This document shows positions 35,524 through 45,075 of a stretch of 64,000 nt of DNA, one piece after another. A program made the translations under genes and the position numbers. Numbering within the stretch: position 1 is the first letter of the stretch; the number at the start of each line of letters is the position of its first letter. The notes under the pieces were generated by a model, which saw only the letters and a list, made by a program, of their open reading frames with translations, ran no database searches and had not been told where the DNA came from. This DNA is from Halalkalicoccus tibetensis (GTDB lineage: Archaea > Halobacteriota > Halobacteria > Halobacteriales > Halalkalicoccaceae): NCBI RefSeq assembly GCF_037996645.1, contig NZ_JBBMXV010000002.1, positions 248,001 to 312,000 of the forward strand, given 5' to 3'.

Positions 35524-37386
35524 ATGAAGGACGATGGGACGACGACGCGTTCGGGGGTCGGCGTGAGCCGGGCGGACCCACGGTGGGTCCGGGTCGCACT
35601 GATCGGGCTGGTGTTGTGTGCGCTGCTCGCAAGCGCCCCGCTCGCCGGCGCGCACGCCTATCTGAACGAGAGCGAGCCGGGCAACGGCGAGGCGGTCGAG
35701 GAGGTTCCCGAGGAGGTGGGCCTCTCCTTCTCCGGCGACGGCGTCCAGATCGCCGAAGTGAGCGTCACCGGGCCCGACGGGGAGGACGTGAGCGGCCCCG
35801 CCCATGTGGACCCCGACGACCCCCGGCTCGTGGCCGCCCCGATCGAGGAGGCCGGTGAGGGCGAGAGAGAGGGGATCTACGTCGTCGAGTGGGAGGTGCT
35901 CGCCGACGACGGCCACACCACCTCGGGGACGTTCCTCTTCTCGGTCGGCGACGGGCCGCCGGACCGCGAGCAGGTGATCGGGCTCCACGAGGACGACGAG
36001 GAGGGCGTCTCCGGGATCGAGGCGGCCGCCAACGGGCTGGTCCTGCTCTCGTTGATCGGGCTCGTCGGCGTCCCCGTCAGCCTCTGGATCGCGATCTACC
36101 CGCTCGCGGGGCGGTTCGGCGCCCCCCTCGGACGCGCCGAGGAGCGCGCGCGGACGGTGCTGCTCGCGTCGGGGGCGGCCATGCTCGCGGGCGTCGTCGG
36201 GCTGGGGCTCGCACGCAGCGCGTCGATCGCCCCCTCGCTTTCGTCGAGCGCCGTCGGGCGGTTCCTCGGGACCTCGCTGGGAGCGCTCTGGATCGCCCAG
36301 CTCGTGGTCGCCGGGGCGGTCGTCGGCGTTCTCCTAGTAGCTCGGCGCCGGCCCCTCGCGCGGCGCTACTGGCTCGGCGGTGCGGTCGCGGGCGGACTCG
36401 CCGTCCAGCTCTCGGTGAGTGCGACGAGCCACTCGGCGAGCCTGATCGACCGGTTCCAGGGGACGGCGACGGACTTCGCGCACATCGGCGGGGCCGCGCT
36501 CTGGGTCGGCGGGCTGCCCGCCCTCGGGCTCGTCCTGCCGGCCGTCCTGCGGCGCGCCGAGGCAGAGCGCGCGGTCGCGGCCGCCGCGATCCGGCGCTTC
36601 TCGGTCGTGGTGCTGACGGGGGTGACGCTCGCGGTGACGACCGGGCTCGTGCTCGCGGCGTGGCACGCGCCCGACCCCGAGGGGCTGTGGACCACCCTCT
36701 ACGGGACCCTCCTCTCGGCGAAGACGCTGCTGGTCGTCCTGGCGCTGGGCCTCGGCGGGCTCACGCGGGCCGTCCTGTTGCGCCGCCTCGAGGACGGGCG
36801 GGCCGACGTCGGGAGCGTCGTCCGCGCGGTGCGGATCGAGGGCGGCGTCCTGCTGGCCGTCGTGCTGGTCTCGGGGCTGCTCACCGCCGCGCCGACGGCC
36901 GCCGTCGCCGGGGCCGACGGGCCGAGCGAGGCGACGGCCGAGAGCGGGAACGTCGAGCTCACCGTGTTGCCCGCCGAGGACGGCGGGAGCGCCCTGTTGG
37001 TCGACGAGGACGAACCGATCGTCCTCGACGCGCGGTTCCTCGCTGACGGCGAGCCCGTCCCCGCGGAGGAGCCGACGCTGCTGTTGCGAAACGACCAGTC
37101 CGACGTCACGCTCACGACCGATCTGGAGGAGACCGAGGGGGGCGTCTACTCGACGGTCGAGACCCTGCCCGCGGTCGGCAGCTGGGAGGTCCGGGTCTCG
37201 GGCCAGGTCGATGACGGCTACGAGAGCGAGTGGTTCCGGCTGTTCAACGTGCCCGACCACCCCGCCCACGACGACCACGCGAGCGAGGGGACGGCCTTCG
37301 CCGCCTGGCTGCGGATCGGCGCGCTCGCGACCGGCCTGCTCGGGACGCTCGCGGTCCTGATCGAGACGGCCCGGTTCGAACAGTGA
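35524..37386 (+). CDS. CopC-CopD fusion, copper-handling membrane protein
   Basis: A 620-residue protein that joins an exported CopC domain to a CopD membrane domain. After a signal helix (about 22-42) the mature part starts AHAYLNESEPGNGE, where His44 is the first copper ligand. The second CopC histidine lies in DDGHTTSGTF. The following region has eight helices with the CopD pattern (FAHIGGAALWVGGLP). A second extracellular beta domain of about 120 residues near the C-terminus and one last helix end the protein. It likely imports or buffers copper. Neighbours are a regulator and a lipoprotein. Confidence 0.9.
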   Translation: MKDDGTTTRSGVGVSRADPRWVRVALIGLVLCALLASAPLAGAHAYLNESEPGNGEAVEEVPEEVGLSFSGDGVQIAEVSVTGPDGEDVSGPAHVDPDDPRLVAAPIEEAGEGEREGIYVVEWEVLADDGHTTSGTFLFSVGDGPPDREQVIGLHEDDEEGVSGIEAAANGLVLLSLIGLVGVPVSLWIAIYPLAGRFGAPLGRAEERARTVLLASGAAMLAGVVGLGLARSASIAPSLSSSAVGRFLGTSLGALWIAQLVVAGAVVGVLLVARRRPLARRYWLGGAVAGGLAVQLSVSATSHSASLIDRFQGTATDFAHIGGAALWVGGLPALGLVLPAVLRRAEAERAVAAAAIRRFSVVVLTGVTLAVTTGLVLAAWHAPDPEGLWTTLYGTLLSAKTLLVVLALGLGGLTRAVLLRRLEDGRADVGSVVRAVRIEGGVLLAVVLVSGLLTAAPTAAVAGADGPSEATAESGNVELTVLPAEDGGSALLVDEDEPIVLDARFLADGEPVPAEEPTLLLRNDQSDVTLTTDLEETEGGVYSTVETLPAVGSWEVRVSGQVDDGYESEWFRLFNVPDHPAHDDHASEGTAFAAWLRIGALATGLLGTLAVLIETARFEQ

Positions 37387-37441
37387 TTGGTTTCGACGAC
37401 CGTACCATAACCCACACTAATACAGGGTGGGAAGTACGGGT

Positions 37442-38662
37442 ATGGACACGATCAGGCGGAGGCGGTTCGTGCAGGTCGCCGGCGGCGGGCTCGTGGTCGC
37501 GCTCGCGGGCTGTACCGACGGCGACGCGGAAGGCGAGGACGACCACGGCGATCACGACGGGCAGGACGAGGACGAGGGGGACGAGGAGGGTGACGAACCC
37601 GGAAGCGAGGGGCTGCTCTACGCGTTCGCGCCCGAGACGACCGCGCTGATCGACCCCGAGGCGGGCGAGGTCGTCGACGAGCTCGACGCGGGCGGCGAGT
37701 GGGGCGACCCGCGGATCACGCGCGGCGGTTCGCGGATCCTCGTCAACGAGGGGACGGCGGCACAGGTCGTCGTGATCGACACCGAGGCCCGCAAGGTGGC
37801 GAGCGAGGTCGACGTCGGACCCGACCCGACGCATATCTACAACCCCGTCGAGGGGGAGGTTTGGAGCCATTCTGACGCCGAGGGCGCGTTCTACGTCATC
37901 GATACCGAGGAACTGGAGGTGGTCGACGTCGTCGAGGCCGGGCTGGAGAGCGAGGGCCACGGCAAGCTCCTCTCGCATCCCGACCTCGACTCAAAGGCTT
38001 ACGCGATGAACGTCAACGACGCCGCCGGGCTCGTGATCGACCTCGAGGCACGCGAGCGCGTCGAGGAGTTCCTCCTGGAGGGCGAGGGCGGCACCCACTA
38101 CAAGGCCTACGCGCCCGAGTCGGGGCTCGCGTACTTCCAGCGCGCCGGCGAGCCGGACGGGACCGACGTGATCGACACCGCGACCGACGAGGTCGTCGAT
38201 CGCCTCGAGCTCTCGGGCGGGATGTACCTCAGTCCCGACGAGGAGCTGCTCGGCCTGCTCGACGAGGAGGGCGTCCACTTCATCGACGCGACCAGCGAGG
38301 AGAGCGAGATCGTCGCGTCGATCGAGCTCGAGGGCGAGCCCGGCGCGCTCCGATACCACGAGGGCGACGACGGGCGCTACGGCTTCACGACGAACACCAC
38401 GACCCCGGACGTCTCGGTGCTCGACCTGGAGGGCTTCGAGGAAGTCGAGCGGATCGAGACGGGCGAGACGGAGGGCGAGTACCGCGCGGGCGTCGCGAGC
38501 GGGGGCTACTTCGCCACGACCGCCGACGCGGACGGGACGGTGGCGATCGTCGACATGGACGCCCGGGAGCTGGCCGCCGAGGTCGAGGTGAGCGAGGGCG
38601 TCGACACGCTGCAGTTCGTCGGGGGTGAGGGGACCTCGGGCGTCGGCTACACCGGGCAGTAA
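37442..38662 (+). CDS. YncE-like beta-propeller lipoprotein
   Basis: Exported lipoprotein of 406 residues. MDTIRRRRFVQVAGGGLVVALAGC gives a Tat signal with a lipobox ending at Cys24. A linker rich in Asp, Glu, Gly and His (HGDHDGQDEDEGDE) follows, then a propeller (about 60-406) with repeated segments such as VVVIDTEARKVASEVDV and VVDVVEAGLES. The His/Asp linker could bind metal. It lies 55 bases downstream of CopC-CopD and is probably co-transcribed, suggesting a role in copper handling outside the cell. Confidence 0.8.
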   Translation: MDTIRRRRFVQVAGGGLVVALAGCTDGDAEGEDDHGDHDGQDEDEGDEEGDEPGSEGLLYAFAPETTALIDPEAGEVVDELDAGGEWGDPRITRGGSRILVNEGTAAQVVVIDTEARKVASEVDVGPDPTHIYNPVEGEVWSHSDAEGAFYVIDTEELEVVDVVEAGLESEGHGKLLSHPDLDSKAYAMNVNDAAGLVIDLEARERVEEFLLEGEGGTHYKAYAPESGLAYFQRAGEPDGTDVIDTATDEVVDRLELSGGMYLSPDEELLGLLDEEGVHFIDATSEESEIVASIELEGEPGALRYHEGDDGRYGFTTNTTTPDVSVLDLEGFEEVERIETGETEGEYRAGVASGGYFATTADADGTVAIVDMDARELAAEVEVSEGVDTLQFVGGEGTSGVGYTGQ

Positions 38663-38708
38663 CGGGTCGAGAACGCGAAAAGTCGAAGAGGATCGGGGCG
38701 GCGCTCGT

Positions 38709-39596
38709 CTACTGGCCGTCGCCGGTCTCGATCGGGGTGCGGATCATGCTGCCCCATTCGGTCCACGAGCCGTCGTAGTTGCTGACGTCCTCGAAGCCCA
38801 GCAGCTCGCGCAGCGCGAACCACTCGATCGAGGAGCGCTCGCCGACGCGGCAGTAGGCGATGGTCGACTCCTCGCCGTCGACGCCGGCCTCGGCGTAGAT
38901 CTCGCGCAGCTCGTCGCTACTCTTGAACGTGCCGTCCTCGTTCAGGATGGTCGCGATGGGAACGTTCGACGCGCCGGGGATGTGGCCCGCGCGCTGGGCC
39001 GTCTCGTTGAGCCCCTCGGGCGCGATGACCTCGCCGCTGAACTCCTCGGGCGAGCGAACGTCGACCATCGGGAGCCCCTGCTCGATCGCGGTGTCGACGT
39101 CGTCCCGGTACGCGCGGATCGACTCGAAGGGACCGCGGGCGTCGTACTCCTGGGCGTCGAACTCGGGCACCTCGTCGGTCAGCGGGTAGTCGTTGTCGAC
39201 CCAGTAGCCCTTGCCGCCGTCGAGCACCTTCGCGTCCTCGTGGCCGTAGTATTTGGCCTGCCAGTAGGCGAAGAGCGCGAACCAGTTGGGGACCCGGCCG
39301 CCGCCGTAGAACACTATCGTACTGTCCTCGGTGATGCCCGCCTCGCCCATCGTCTCCTCGAAGGCGTCCTTCGAGAGGATGTCGCGGGTCTGCTGGTTAG
39401 TGAAGTCCTCCTCCCAGTCGAAGAAGATCGCGCCGGGCGCGTGGCCCTCCTCGTAGGACGTGTACTCCGAGTCCGTCGTGACCGTCGGGTTGTTCACTTC
39501 GAGCAACCGGTAGTCGGGGTCGTCGCTCTGGAACTCCTCCAGGTGGTCCTCGACCCAGTCGGCGTCGACGAGCACGTCGGTATCGTAGTCTGACAT
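38709..39596 (-). CDS. tssA: sulfurtransferase (tandem rhodanese)
   Basis: Thiosulfate/mercaptopyruvate sulfurtransferase type, 295 residues in two rhodanese domains. The first (about 5-140) is non-catalytic. The second carries the active-site loop CRVGERSS with Cys at about residue 248. A positively charged residue follows the Cys (Arg-Val-Gly-Glu-Arg), more like thiosulfate sulfurtransferases. It may supply sulfur for pathways such as UbaA-dependent thiolation, though no link is shown. It is transcribed alone and convergent to the lipoprotein gene. Confidence 0.88.
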   Translation of the reverse strand: MSDYDTDVLVDADWVEDHLEEFQSDDPDYRLLEVNNPTVTTDSEYTSYEEGHAPGAIFFDWEEDFTNQQTRDILSKDAFEETMGEAGITEDSTIVFYGGGRVPNWFALFAYWQAKYYGHEDAKVLDGGKGYWVDNDYPLTDEVPEFDAQEYDARGPFESIRAYRDDVDTAIEQGLPMVDVRSPEEFSGEVIAPEGLNETAQRAGHIPGASNVPIATILNEDGTFKSSDELREIYAEAGVDGEESTIAYCRVGERSSIEWFALRELLGFEDVSNYDGSWTEWGSMIRTPIETGDGQ

Positions 39597-39683
39597 ACGG
39601 TTCGACGTACGGCCCCCACACTATCGGGCCTTGTGGCGTCGGCCGGATACGTCGGTTCCCCCTGGAAGAGGCAATCGTCTCCG

Positions 39684-42107
39684 CTACCGATCGCCGTCGG
39701 CGGCCTCGACCGCCCGGACCGCGGCGACGTTCTCGGGGACGTCGTGGACCCGGACGACGTCCGCGCCCCGCTCGGCGGCGATGGTCGTTCCGGCAACAGT
39801 TGCCGCCGTCCGGTTCCCGGAGCCGCGGCCGACCCGTCCGAACATGGATTTGTGGGAGTGGCCGATCAGCACGGGACAGCCGAGCGCGTGGAACTCGTCG
39901 GTCCGCCCGAGGACCTCGAAGCTCTCGGCGGCGCTCTTCGCGAAGCCGATCCCGGGATCGACGACGATCTTCTCGCGATCCAGCCCGGCCTTCTCGGCCA
40001 GCAACACCCGTTCGGCGAGGTCGGCGATCACGTCCTCGACGACGTCGTCGTACTCGACCTCCCGATCGGGGTCGACCGGCGTGTCGAGGCTGTGCATCAC
40101 GATCAGCGGGACGTCGTACTCGGCGGCGACGAACCGCATCTCGGGGTCCTCGAGACCCGAGACGTCGTTCAGGATATCTGCGCCCGCTTCGAGGGCCGCC
40201 CGCGCGACCGCAGCCTTGCGGGTGTCGACGGAGATCATCGCGTCGAGGTCGCTGATCCGCTCGATCACCGGGGCGATACGGTCGATCTCCTCCTCCGCGG
40301 GGACCACCTCCGCGCCCGGTCGCGTGCTCTCGCCGCCGACGTCGATGATGTCGGCGCCGTTTTCGGCCATTCGCTCCGCCCGGGCGACCGCGTCCTCGAC
40401 TCGCTCGTAGCGCCCGCCGTCGTGGAAGCTATCGGGCGTGACGTTGAGGATCCCCATTACTGCCGTTCGTTCCTCCCACGGATACCCGTGGGAGGCGGGT
40501 TCGACGCCGATATCGAGGGCCTCTCGGACGTCCCGGGCGACGATCGACAGCCCGTAGGGCTGCTCCGCCAGCTTCTCACAGAGGCGTTTGAACTGCGCGA
40601 GCGTGCCCATGAGGACGACGTCGATGTTCTCGTCGTCCTGGTCGTTGAGCCCCGAGAGCGCACACTCCCCGCCGAGCGAGAGCATCTCCTCCTTGAGGTA
40701 CTGGGCCTGGCGGCGCTGGACGCGCGTCTTGACCACGCGGTGGACGGCCTTCCCCCGCATCCGCCAGACGCCCGGCCCGGTGACGTGGGTCCCTTCGAGG
40801 GTCTCCCGGGCGTCGTCGAGGTCCCGAACGCGCTTGGTGATCTCCGCGCGCGTCCAGCGCTCGCGGGCCTCCGCGACGGCGAACAGCGAGCCGGTCACCA
40901 GCACGCAGTCGTCGGGCCCCGCCTCCGAGAGCGCCCGCGAGAGTGCCCCCGAGACCGCCCCCCGGGTTTTCACGTCCGCGACGCCGCGGTTCTCGTAGAC
41001 GCGCGCGAGCACCTCACGGTCCTCCGCGCGATCCAGATCGGGCTGGGTACAGACGACGTGGTCGGGGTCGGGAAGCGCAGCGGCCATTCCGCCGTGGTCC
41101 TTCTCGTGCATCGCGCCGACCACCAGGAAGAGGTCGTCGTACTCGAACTCCGCGAGGGTCTCCGCGAGCGCCTCGCAGGCCCCGGGGTTGTGCGCGCCGT
41201 CGAGGACGGTGAGAGGATCCGTGTCCATCACCTCGAAGCGCCCCGGCCAGTGGGCGTTTCGCAGGCCCGTCGCCTGTTCGGCTTCCGAGACGTCCGCCAC
41301 CTGTCGGGCGAGCGCCGCCGCGACGCCCGCGTTCCGCGCCTGATACTCGCCCAGAAGCGGGAGCCGCGCCTCGACGCCCCAGTCGGGCCCCGAGATCGAC
41401 ACGGCGCTCTCGACGTGGTTCGTCCGCCCGCCGTACTCGGCACGCACGTCGCCCTCCGAACCGACCGTGAGGACGTCGCTGGCCTGCTCGCGAACGGCCG
41501 CGAGCGCCTCGCCCTCGGCGGCGGTGACCAGAGCCCCCTCGCGAGGCGCGACGTGGGCCTTGTCGCGGGCGATCTCCTCGATGGTGTCGCCCAGGATCCC
41601 GGTGTGTTCGAGGGTGACGCTCGTGACCGCGCTGGCGACTGGATCGACGACGCTGGTGGCGTCGTATCGCCCGCCGATCCCGACCTCCAGTATCGCGACG
41701 TCGACCTCCCGGCGGCCGAACTCCCACAGCGCCATCGTGGTCATCACCTCGAAGAACGTGGGGGCCTGCCCCTCGGCCGCGCGCTCGACGATCCGGGGTT
41801 TGACCCGCTCGACGAACTCGGTGAGGGCGGCCTTCGTGATCGGTCGGCCGTCGACGGTGATCCGCTCGCGCACGTCGTCGAAATGTGGCGAGGTGTAGAG
41901 GCCGACGGTGAGCCCGGCCTCCCGGAGGACCGACTCGGTCATCCTCGCCGTGCTGCCCTTGCCGTTGGAGCCGGCGACCTGGACGTATCGGGGGCCCTCG
42001 TGGGGGTCATCGAGGGCGGCCAGGAGGTCTGCCGTCGACTCCGTGCCGGGCTTCGGACGGAAGCGCCGCAGATCGAAGAGGAAGTTCGCGGCGTCGTGAA
42101 ACTCCAT
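39684..42107 (-). CDS. folCP: bifunctional folylpolyglutamate synthase/dihydropteroate synthase
   Basis: An 807-residue fusion of two folate enzymes. FolC covers about 1-415 with the P-loop GSNGKGSTARM (glutamate ligation). A middle region of about 130 residues (415-548) belongs to archaeal dihydropteroate synthases. FolP covers about 550-807 and begins MGILNVTPDSFHDGG, with GADIIDVGGESTRPGAE for pterin binding. The same fusion is known in haloarchaea. It provides folate for the PurN/PurH step encoded nearby. The start at 42107 precedes the FolC domain directly (MEFHDAANFLFDL). Confidence 0.94.
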   Translation of the reverse strand: MEFHDAANFLFDLRRFRPKPGTESTADLLAALDDPHEGPRYVQVAGSNGKGSTARMTESVLREAGLTVGLYTSPHFDDVRERITVDGRPITKAALTEFVERVKPRIVERAAEGQAPTFFEVMTTMALWEFGRREVDVAILEVGIGGRYDATSVVDPVASAVTSVTLEHTGILGDTIEEIARDKAHVAPREGALVTAAEGEALAAVREQASDVLTVGSEGDVRAEYGGRTNHVESAVSISGPDWGVEARLPLLGEYQARNAGVAAALARQVADVSEAEQATGLRNAHWPGRFEVMDTDPLTVLDGAHNPGACEALAETLAEFEYDDLFLVVGAMHEKDHGGMAAALPDPDHVVCTQPDLDRAEDREVLARVYENRGVADVKTRGAVSGALSRALSEAGPDDCVLVTGSLFAVAEARERWTRAEITKRVRDLDDARETLEGTHVTGPGVWRMRGKAVHRVVKTRVQRRQAQYLKEEMLSLGGECALSGLNDQDDENIDVVLMGTLAQFKRLCEKLAEQPYGLSIVARDVREALDIGVEPASHGYPWEERTAVMGILNVTPDSFHDGGRYERVEDAVARAERMAENGADIIDVGGESTRPGAEVVPAEEEIDRIAPVIERISDLDAMISVDTRKAAVARAALEAGADILNDVSGLEDPEMRFVAAEYDVPLIVMHSLDTPVDPDREVEYDDVVEDVIADLAERVLLAEKAGLDREKIVVDPGIGFAKSAAESFEVLGRTDEFHALGCPVLIGHSHKSMFGRVGRGSGNRTAATVAGTTIAAERGADVVRVHDVPENVAAVRAVEAADGDR

Positions 42108-42150
42108 GTAGGAGGGAAAAACGGGGCGTGCTTAGGACTGTCGGAGGGCG

Positions 42151-42684
42151 CTATTCGAACGTCTCGCCGGGTCGAACCGTCCCGCGTTCGAGTACCTCCG
42201 AGCCCTCTCCATGCCGGCGCGCGTTCTCGACGTAGCGGTCGGCAGCGGCCGCGAACCCGGCGTCGTCGAGCTCCTTGACCGGCTCGGCGGGCGCGCCCGC
42301 GACGAGGGTCCGGGCGGGCACCACGGTCCCCTCGGTAACGGTGCTGTTGGCCGCGACGATCGCCTCCTCGCCGATAGTCGCGTCGTCGAGCACGATCGCT
42401 CCCATCCCGACCATGCTTCGCTCGCCCGTCTCGGCCGCGTGGACGATCGCGTTGTGGCCGACGGTGGTGTGAGAACCGAGTTCGCATTCCTCGTGGAGGG
42501 TCGCGTTGTCCTGGACGTTCGCACCCTCGCGCAGGGTGATGGTTCCGTGATCGCCCCGCAGCACCGCACCGGGCCAGACGCTGGCCTCTTCTTCGAGCAC
42601 CACATCGCCGATCACGACCGCGCTCTCGTCGACGTACGCCGACTCCGCGATCTCCGGGACCGTCCCCTCGAAGGACCTGATCAT
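42151..42684 (-). CDS. gamma-carbonic anhydrase-like hexapeptide protein
   Basis: A 177-residue left-handed beta-helix protein of the gamma-carbonic anhydrase/PaaY type. RGDHGTITLREGANVQDNATLH, VGHNAIVHAAE and the middle GAIVLDD show the repeated hexapeptide turns. Three His in the expected zinc positions are present (LHEE, VGHN, VHAA). Members may be true carbonic anhydrases or carnitine-type transferases. It lies 43 bases upstream of folCP on the same strand; 121 bases separate it from the divergent catalase gene. Confidence 0.88.
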   Translation of the reverse strand: MIRSFEGTVPEIAESAYVDESAVVIGDVVLEEEASVWPGAVLRGDHGTITLREGANVQDNATLHEECELGSHTTVGHNAIVHAAETGERSMVGMGAIVLDDATIGEEAIVAANSTVTEGTVVPARTLVAGAPAEPVKELDDAGFAAAADRYVENARRHGEGSEVLERGTVRPGETFE

Positions 42685-42805
42685 GTCCGTCGGGTCGTGG
42701 CTGGAGCCGATAAACGTTCGTGCGCCGGTCGGGTCCCGTATCACACTTAGGTGGCCTGCAGGTGATTGATGTTCGCTTATGACTCGTACGGGCAACGGGG
42801 GAAGT

Positions 42806-45034
42806 ATGAGCGAACCGGAACCCGACGAGGGGCTCGACGACGAGACCGACTCCCGGGACCGAACGGAGGAGGGGGAGCCGGGGACGAGCGACGACGCTGA
42901 CGGGGTCGACGAGGACAGCAAACACGACCAGCTCGACGAGGTCCGCGAGAACCCGGAGGGCGAACAGCTGACGACCGACCACGGCGTCAAGGTAAGCGAC
43001 ACCGACAGCTCCCTGAAGGCCGGCAAACGGGGTCCGACGATCATGGAGGACTTCCACTTCCGGGAGAAGATGACCCAGTTCGACCACGAGTCGATCCCCG
43101 AACGGGTCGTCCACGCCCGCGGGACGGGCGCACACGGCTACTATCAGCCCTACGAGGATCCGGACCTCGGCGACGAGTACGACGACCTCGAGGAGCTGAC
43201 GAAGGCGAAGGTGCTGACCGATTCCGACCAGAAGACGCCCGTATTTACGCGGTTCTCGACGGTCGTCGGCTCGCGGGGCTCCTCGGACACCGTGCGGGAC
43301 GTCCGCGGGTTCGCGACGAAGTTCTACACCGAGGAGGGCAACTGGGACCTCGTGGGGAACAACATGCCTCCGTTCTTCATCCAGGACGCGATGAAGTTCC
43401 CCGACCTGGTTCACGCGATCAAGCCCGAACCCGACGACGGGATGCCCCAGGCCTCGGCGGCCCACGACACGTTCTGGGACTTCGCCTCGCTGAAACCCGA
43501 GATCTCGCACATGATCATGTGGGTGCTCTCGGGGCGGGCGCTGCCGCGAGCCTACCGGATGATGCAGGGCTTCGGCGTCCACACCTTCCGGCTGGTCAAC
43601 GAGGACGGCGAGTCGGTGTTCGTCAAGTTCCACTGGACGCCCAAGCTCGGCACCCACCAGCTCGTCTGGGACGAGACGACGAAGCTCTGGGGCAAGGACT
43701 CGGATTTCAACCGCAAGGGTCTCTACGACGTCATCGAGGAAGGGTACGACCCCGAGTGGGAGCTGGGCATCCAGGTCTTCGACGAGGAGCAAGCCGAGGA
43801 GTTCGACTTCGACGTCCTCGACCCGACGAAGATCGTCCCCGAGACCGAGGTCCCGGTCCGGCCGATCGGGAAACTGGTCCTGAACGAGACGCCCGACAAC
43901 TTCTTCGCCGAAACGGAGCAGGTCGCGTTCCACCCCGGGAACGTCGTCCCCGGGATCGACTTCTCGAACGACCCGCTGCTTCAGGGTCGGCTCTTTTCCT
44001 ACCAGGACACCCAGCTCAACCGCTTCGGGAGCGCCAACTGGGACGAGATCCCGATCAACCGCCCGATCGCCGAGCGTCACAACAACCAGCGCGCCGGCTT
44101 CATGCGCCAGGAGATCAACGAGGGGAAGGTCTCGTACAAACCCAACTCGATCGGCGACGACGACCCCCAGGAGGCGCCCGCCGAGGAGGGCGGCTACGAG
44201 CACTTCGCCGAGAAGATCGACGGGAAGAAGATCCGCGAGCGAAGCGACAGCTTCGAGGACCACTTCACGCAGGCGCGGCTGTTCTGGAACTCCATGTCCG
44301 AGCCGGAGAAACAGAACATCGTCGACGCCGCCCACTTCGAGCTCGGGAAGGTCGAGCGCATGGAGATCCGCGAGCGGATGGTCTACGACCTGTTCAACAA
44401 CGTCGACCACGAGTTCGCAAAGCGCGTCGCCGAGGGGATCGGCGTCGAGCCCCCCGAGGAGCCCGGCGACGAGATGCCGACCCACGACCGGGAGGACCCC
44501 TCCCTCAGCATGGAGAACCGGACCCCGGACACGATCGAGACCCGCAAGATCGCGATGCTGATCGACGACGGGTTCGACGACGAGCACGTCTCGAAACTCC
44601 GGTCGGCGCTCGAGGAGGAGGGCGCCCGGGTCAAGGTCGTCTCGAAGGTGCTCGGCGAGAAGTCCGGCGCCGACGGCGGGACGGTCGAGCCCGACAAACA
44701 CCACGTCGCGGCGGCCTCGGTCTCGTTCGACGCGGTCGTGATCCCCGGCGGCGAGGAGAGCGTCGAGACGATGCGCGGCCAGGGCGATCCGAAGCACTTC
44801 GTCGCCGAGGCGTTCAAACACTACAAGCCGATTGCCGCGCTCGGCGAGGGGACGGCGCTGTTCGAGGACGTCGACCTGCCCGACACCGAGATCGCCGACG
44901 AGGGCGAGCTCGTATCGGACGCGGGGGTCGTCACCTGTCGGAGCGACGATCTCGAGGCGTTCGCCGAGGAGTTCGTCGACGCCATCGCCCAGCACCGCCA
45001 CTGGGAGCGCGACCCCGAGGAAGTGCCCGCATAG
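42806..45034 (+). CDS. katE: large-subunit heme catalase with C-terminal DJ-1/PfpI-like domain
   Basis: Breaks down hydrogen peroxide. The 742-residue protein follows the large clade II catalase layout. A long acidic N-terminal arm (about 1-75) comes before the heme-binding core (75-560). The core shows catalytic His103 in [12 protein letters not shown] at 184-186, and the heme-ligand Tyr near 399 in [11 protein letters not shown]-terminal flavodoxin-like DJ-1 domain runs from about 585 to the end. ATG 42806 is preferred over 42779 because the latter adds nine residues unlike the family; both are possible. Confidence 0.95.
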   Translation: MSEPEPDEGLDDETDSRDRTEEGEPGTSDDADGVDEDSKHDQLDEVRENPEGEQLTTDHGVKVSDTDSSLKAGKRGPTIMEDFHFREKMTQFDHESIPERVVHARGTGAHGYYQPYEDPDLGDEYDDLEELTKAKVLTDSDQKTPVFTRFSTVVGSRGSSDTVRDVRGFATKFYTEEGNWDLVGNNMPPFFIQDAMKFPDLVHAIKPEPDDGMPQASAAHDTFWDFASLKPEISHMIMWVLSGRALPRAYRMMQGFGVHTFRLVNEDGESVFVKFHWTPKLGTHQLVWDETTKLWGKDSDFNRKGLYDVIEEGYDPEWELGIQVFDEEQAEEFDFDVLDPTKIVPETEVPVRPIGKLVLNETPDNFFAETEQVAFHPGNVVPGIDFSNDPLLQGRLFSYQDTQLNRFGSANWDEIPINRPIAERHNNQRAGFMRQEINEGKVSYKPNSIGDDDPQEAPAEEGGYEHFAEKIDGKKIRERSDSFEDHFTQARLFWNSMSEPEKQNIVDAAHFELGKVERMEIRERMVYDLFNNVDHEFAKRVAEGIGVEPPEEPGDEMPTHDREDPSLSMENRTPDTIETRKIAMLIDDGFDDEHVSKLRSALEEEGARVKVVSKVLGEKSGADGGTVEPDKHHVAAASVSFDAVVIPGGEESVETMRGQGDPKHFVAEAFKHYKPIAALGEGTALFEDVDLPDTEIADEGELVSDAGVVTCRSDDLEAFAEEFVDAIAQHRHWERDPEEVPA

Positions 45035-45075
45035 CGGGTCGACCGTGCCGGCGGACCCGTCGCAGGTGATCCGGC

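Noticed and set aside
41939-45001. 1020-residue open frame on the minus strand opposite katE
   Set aside because: It is a GC-rich shadow of the catalase gene with no family motifs of its own. Long antisense frames are expected at this base composition.
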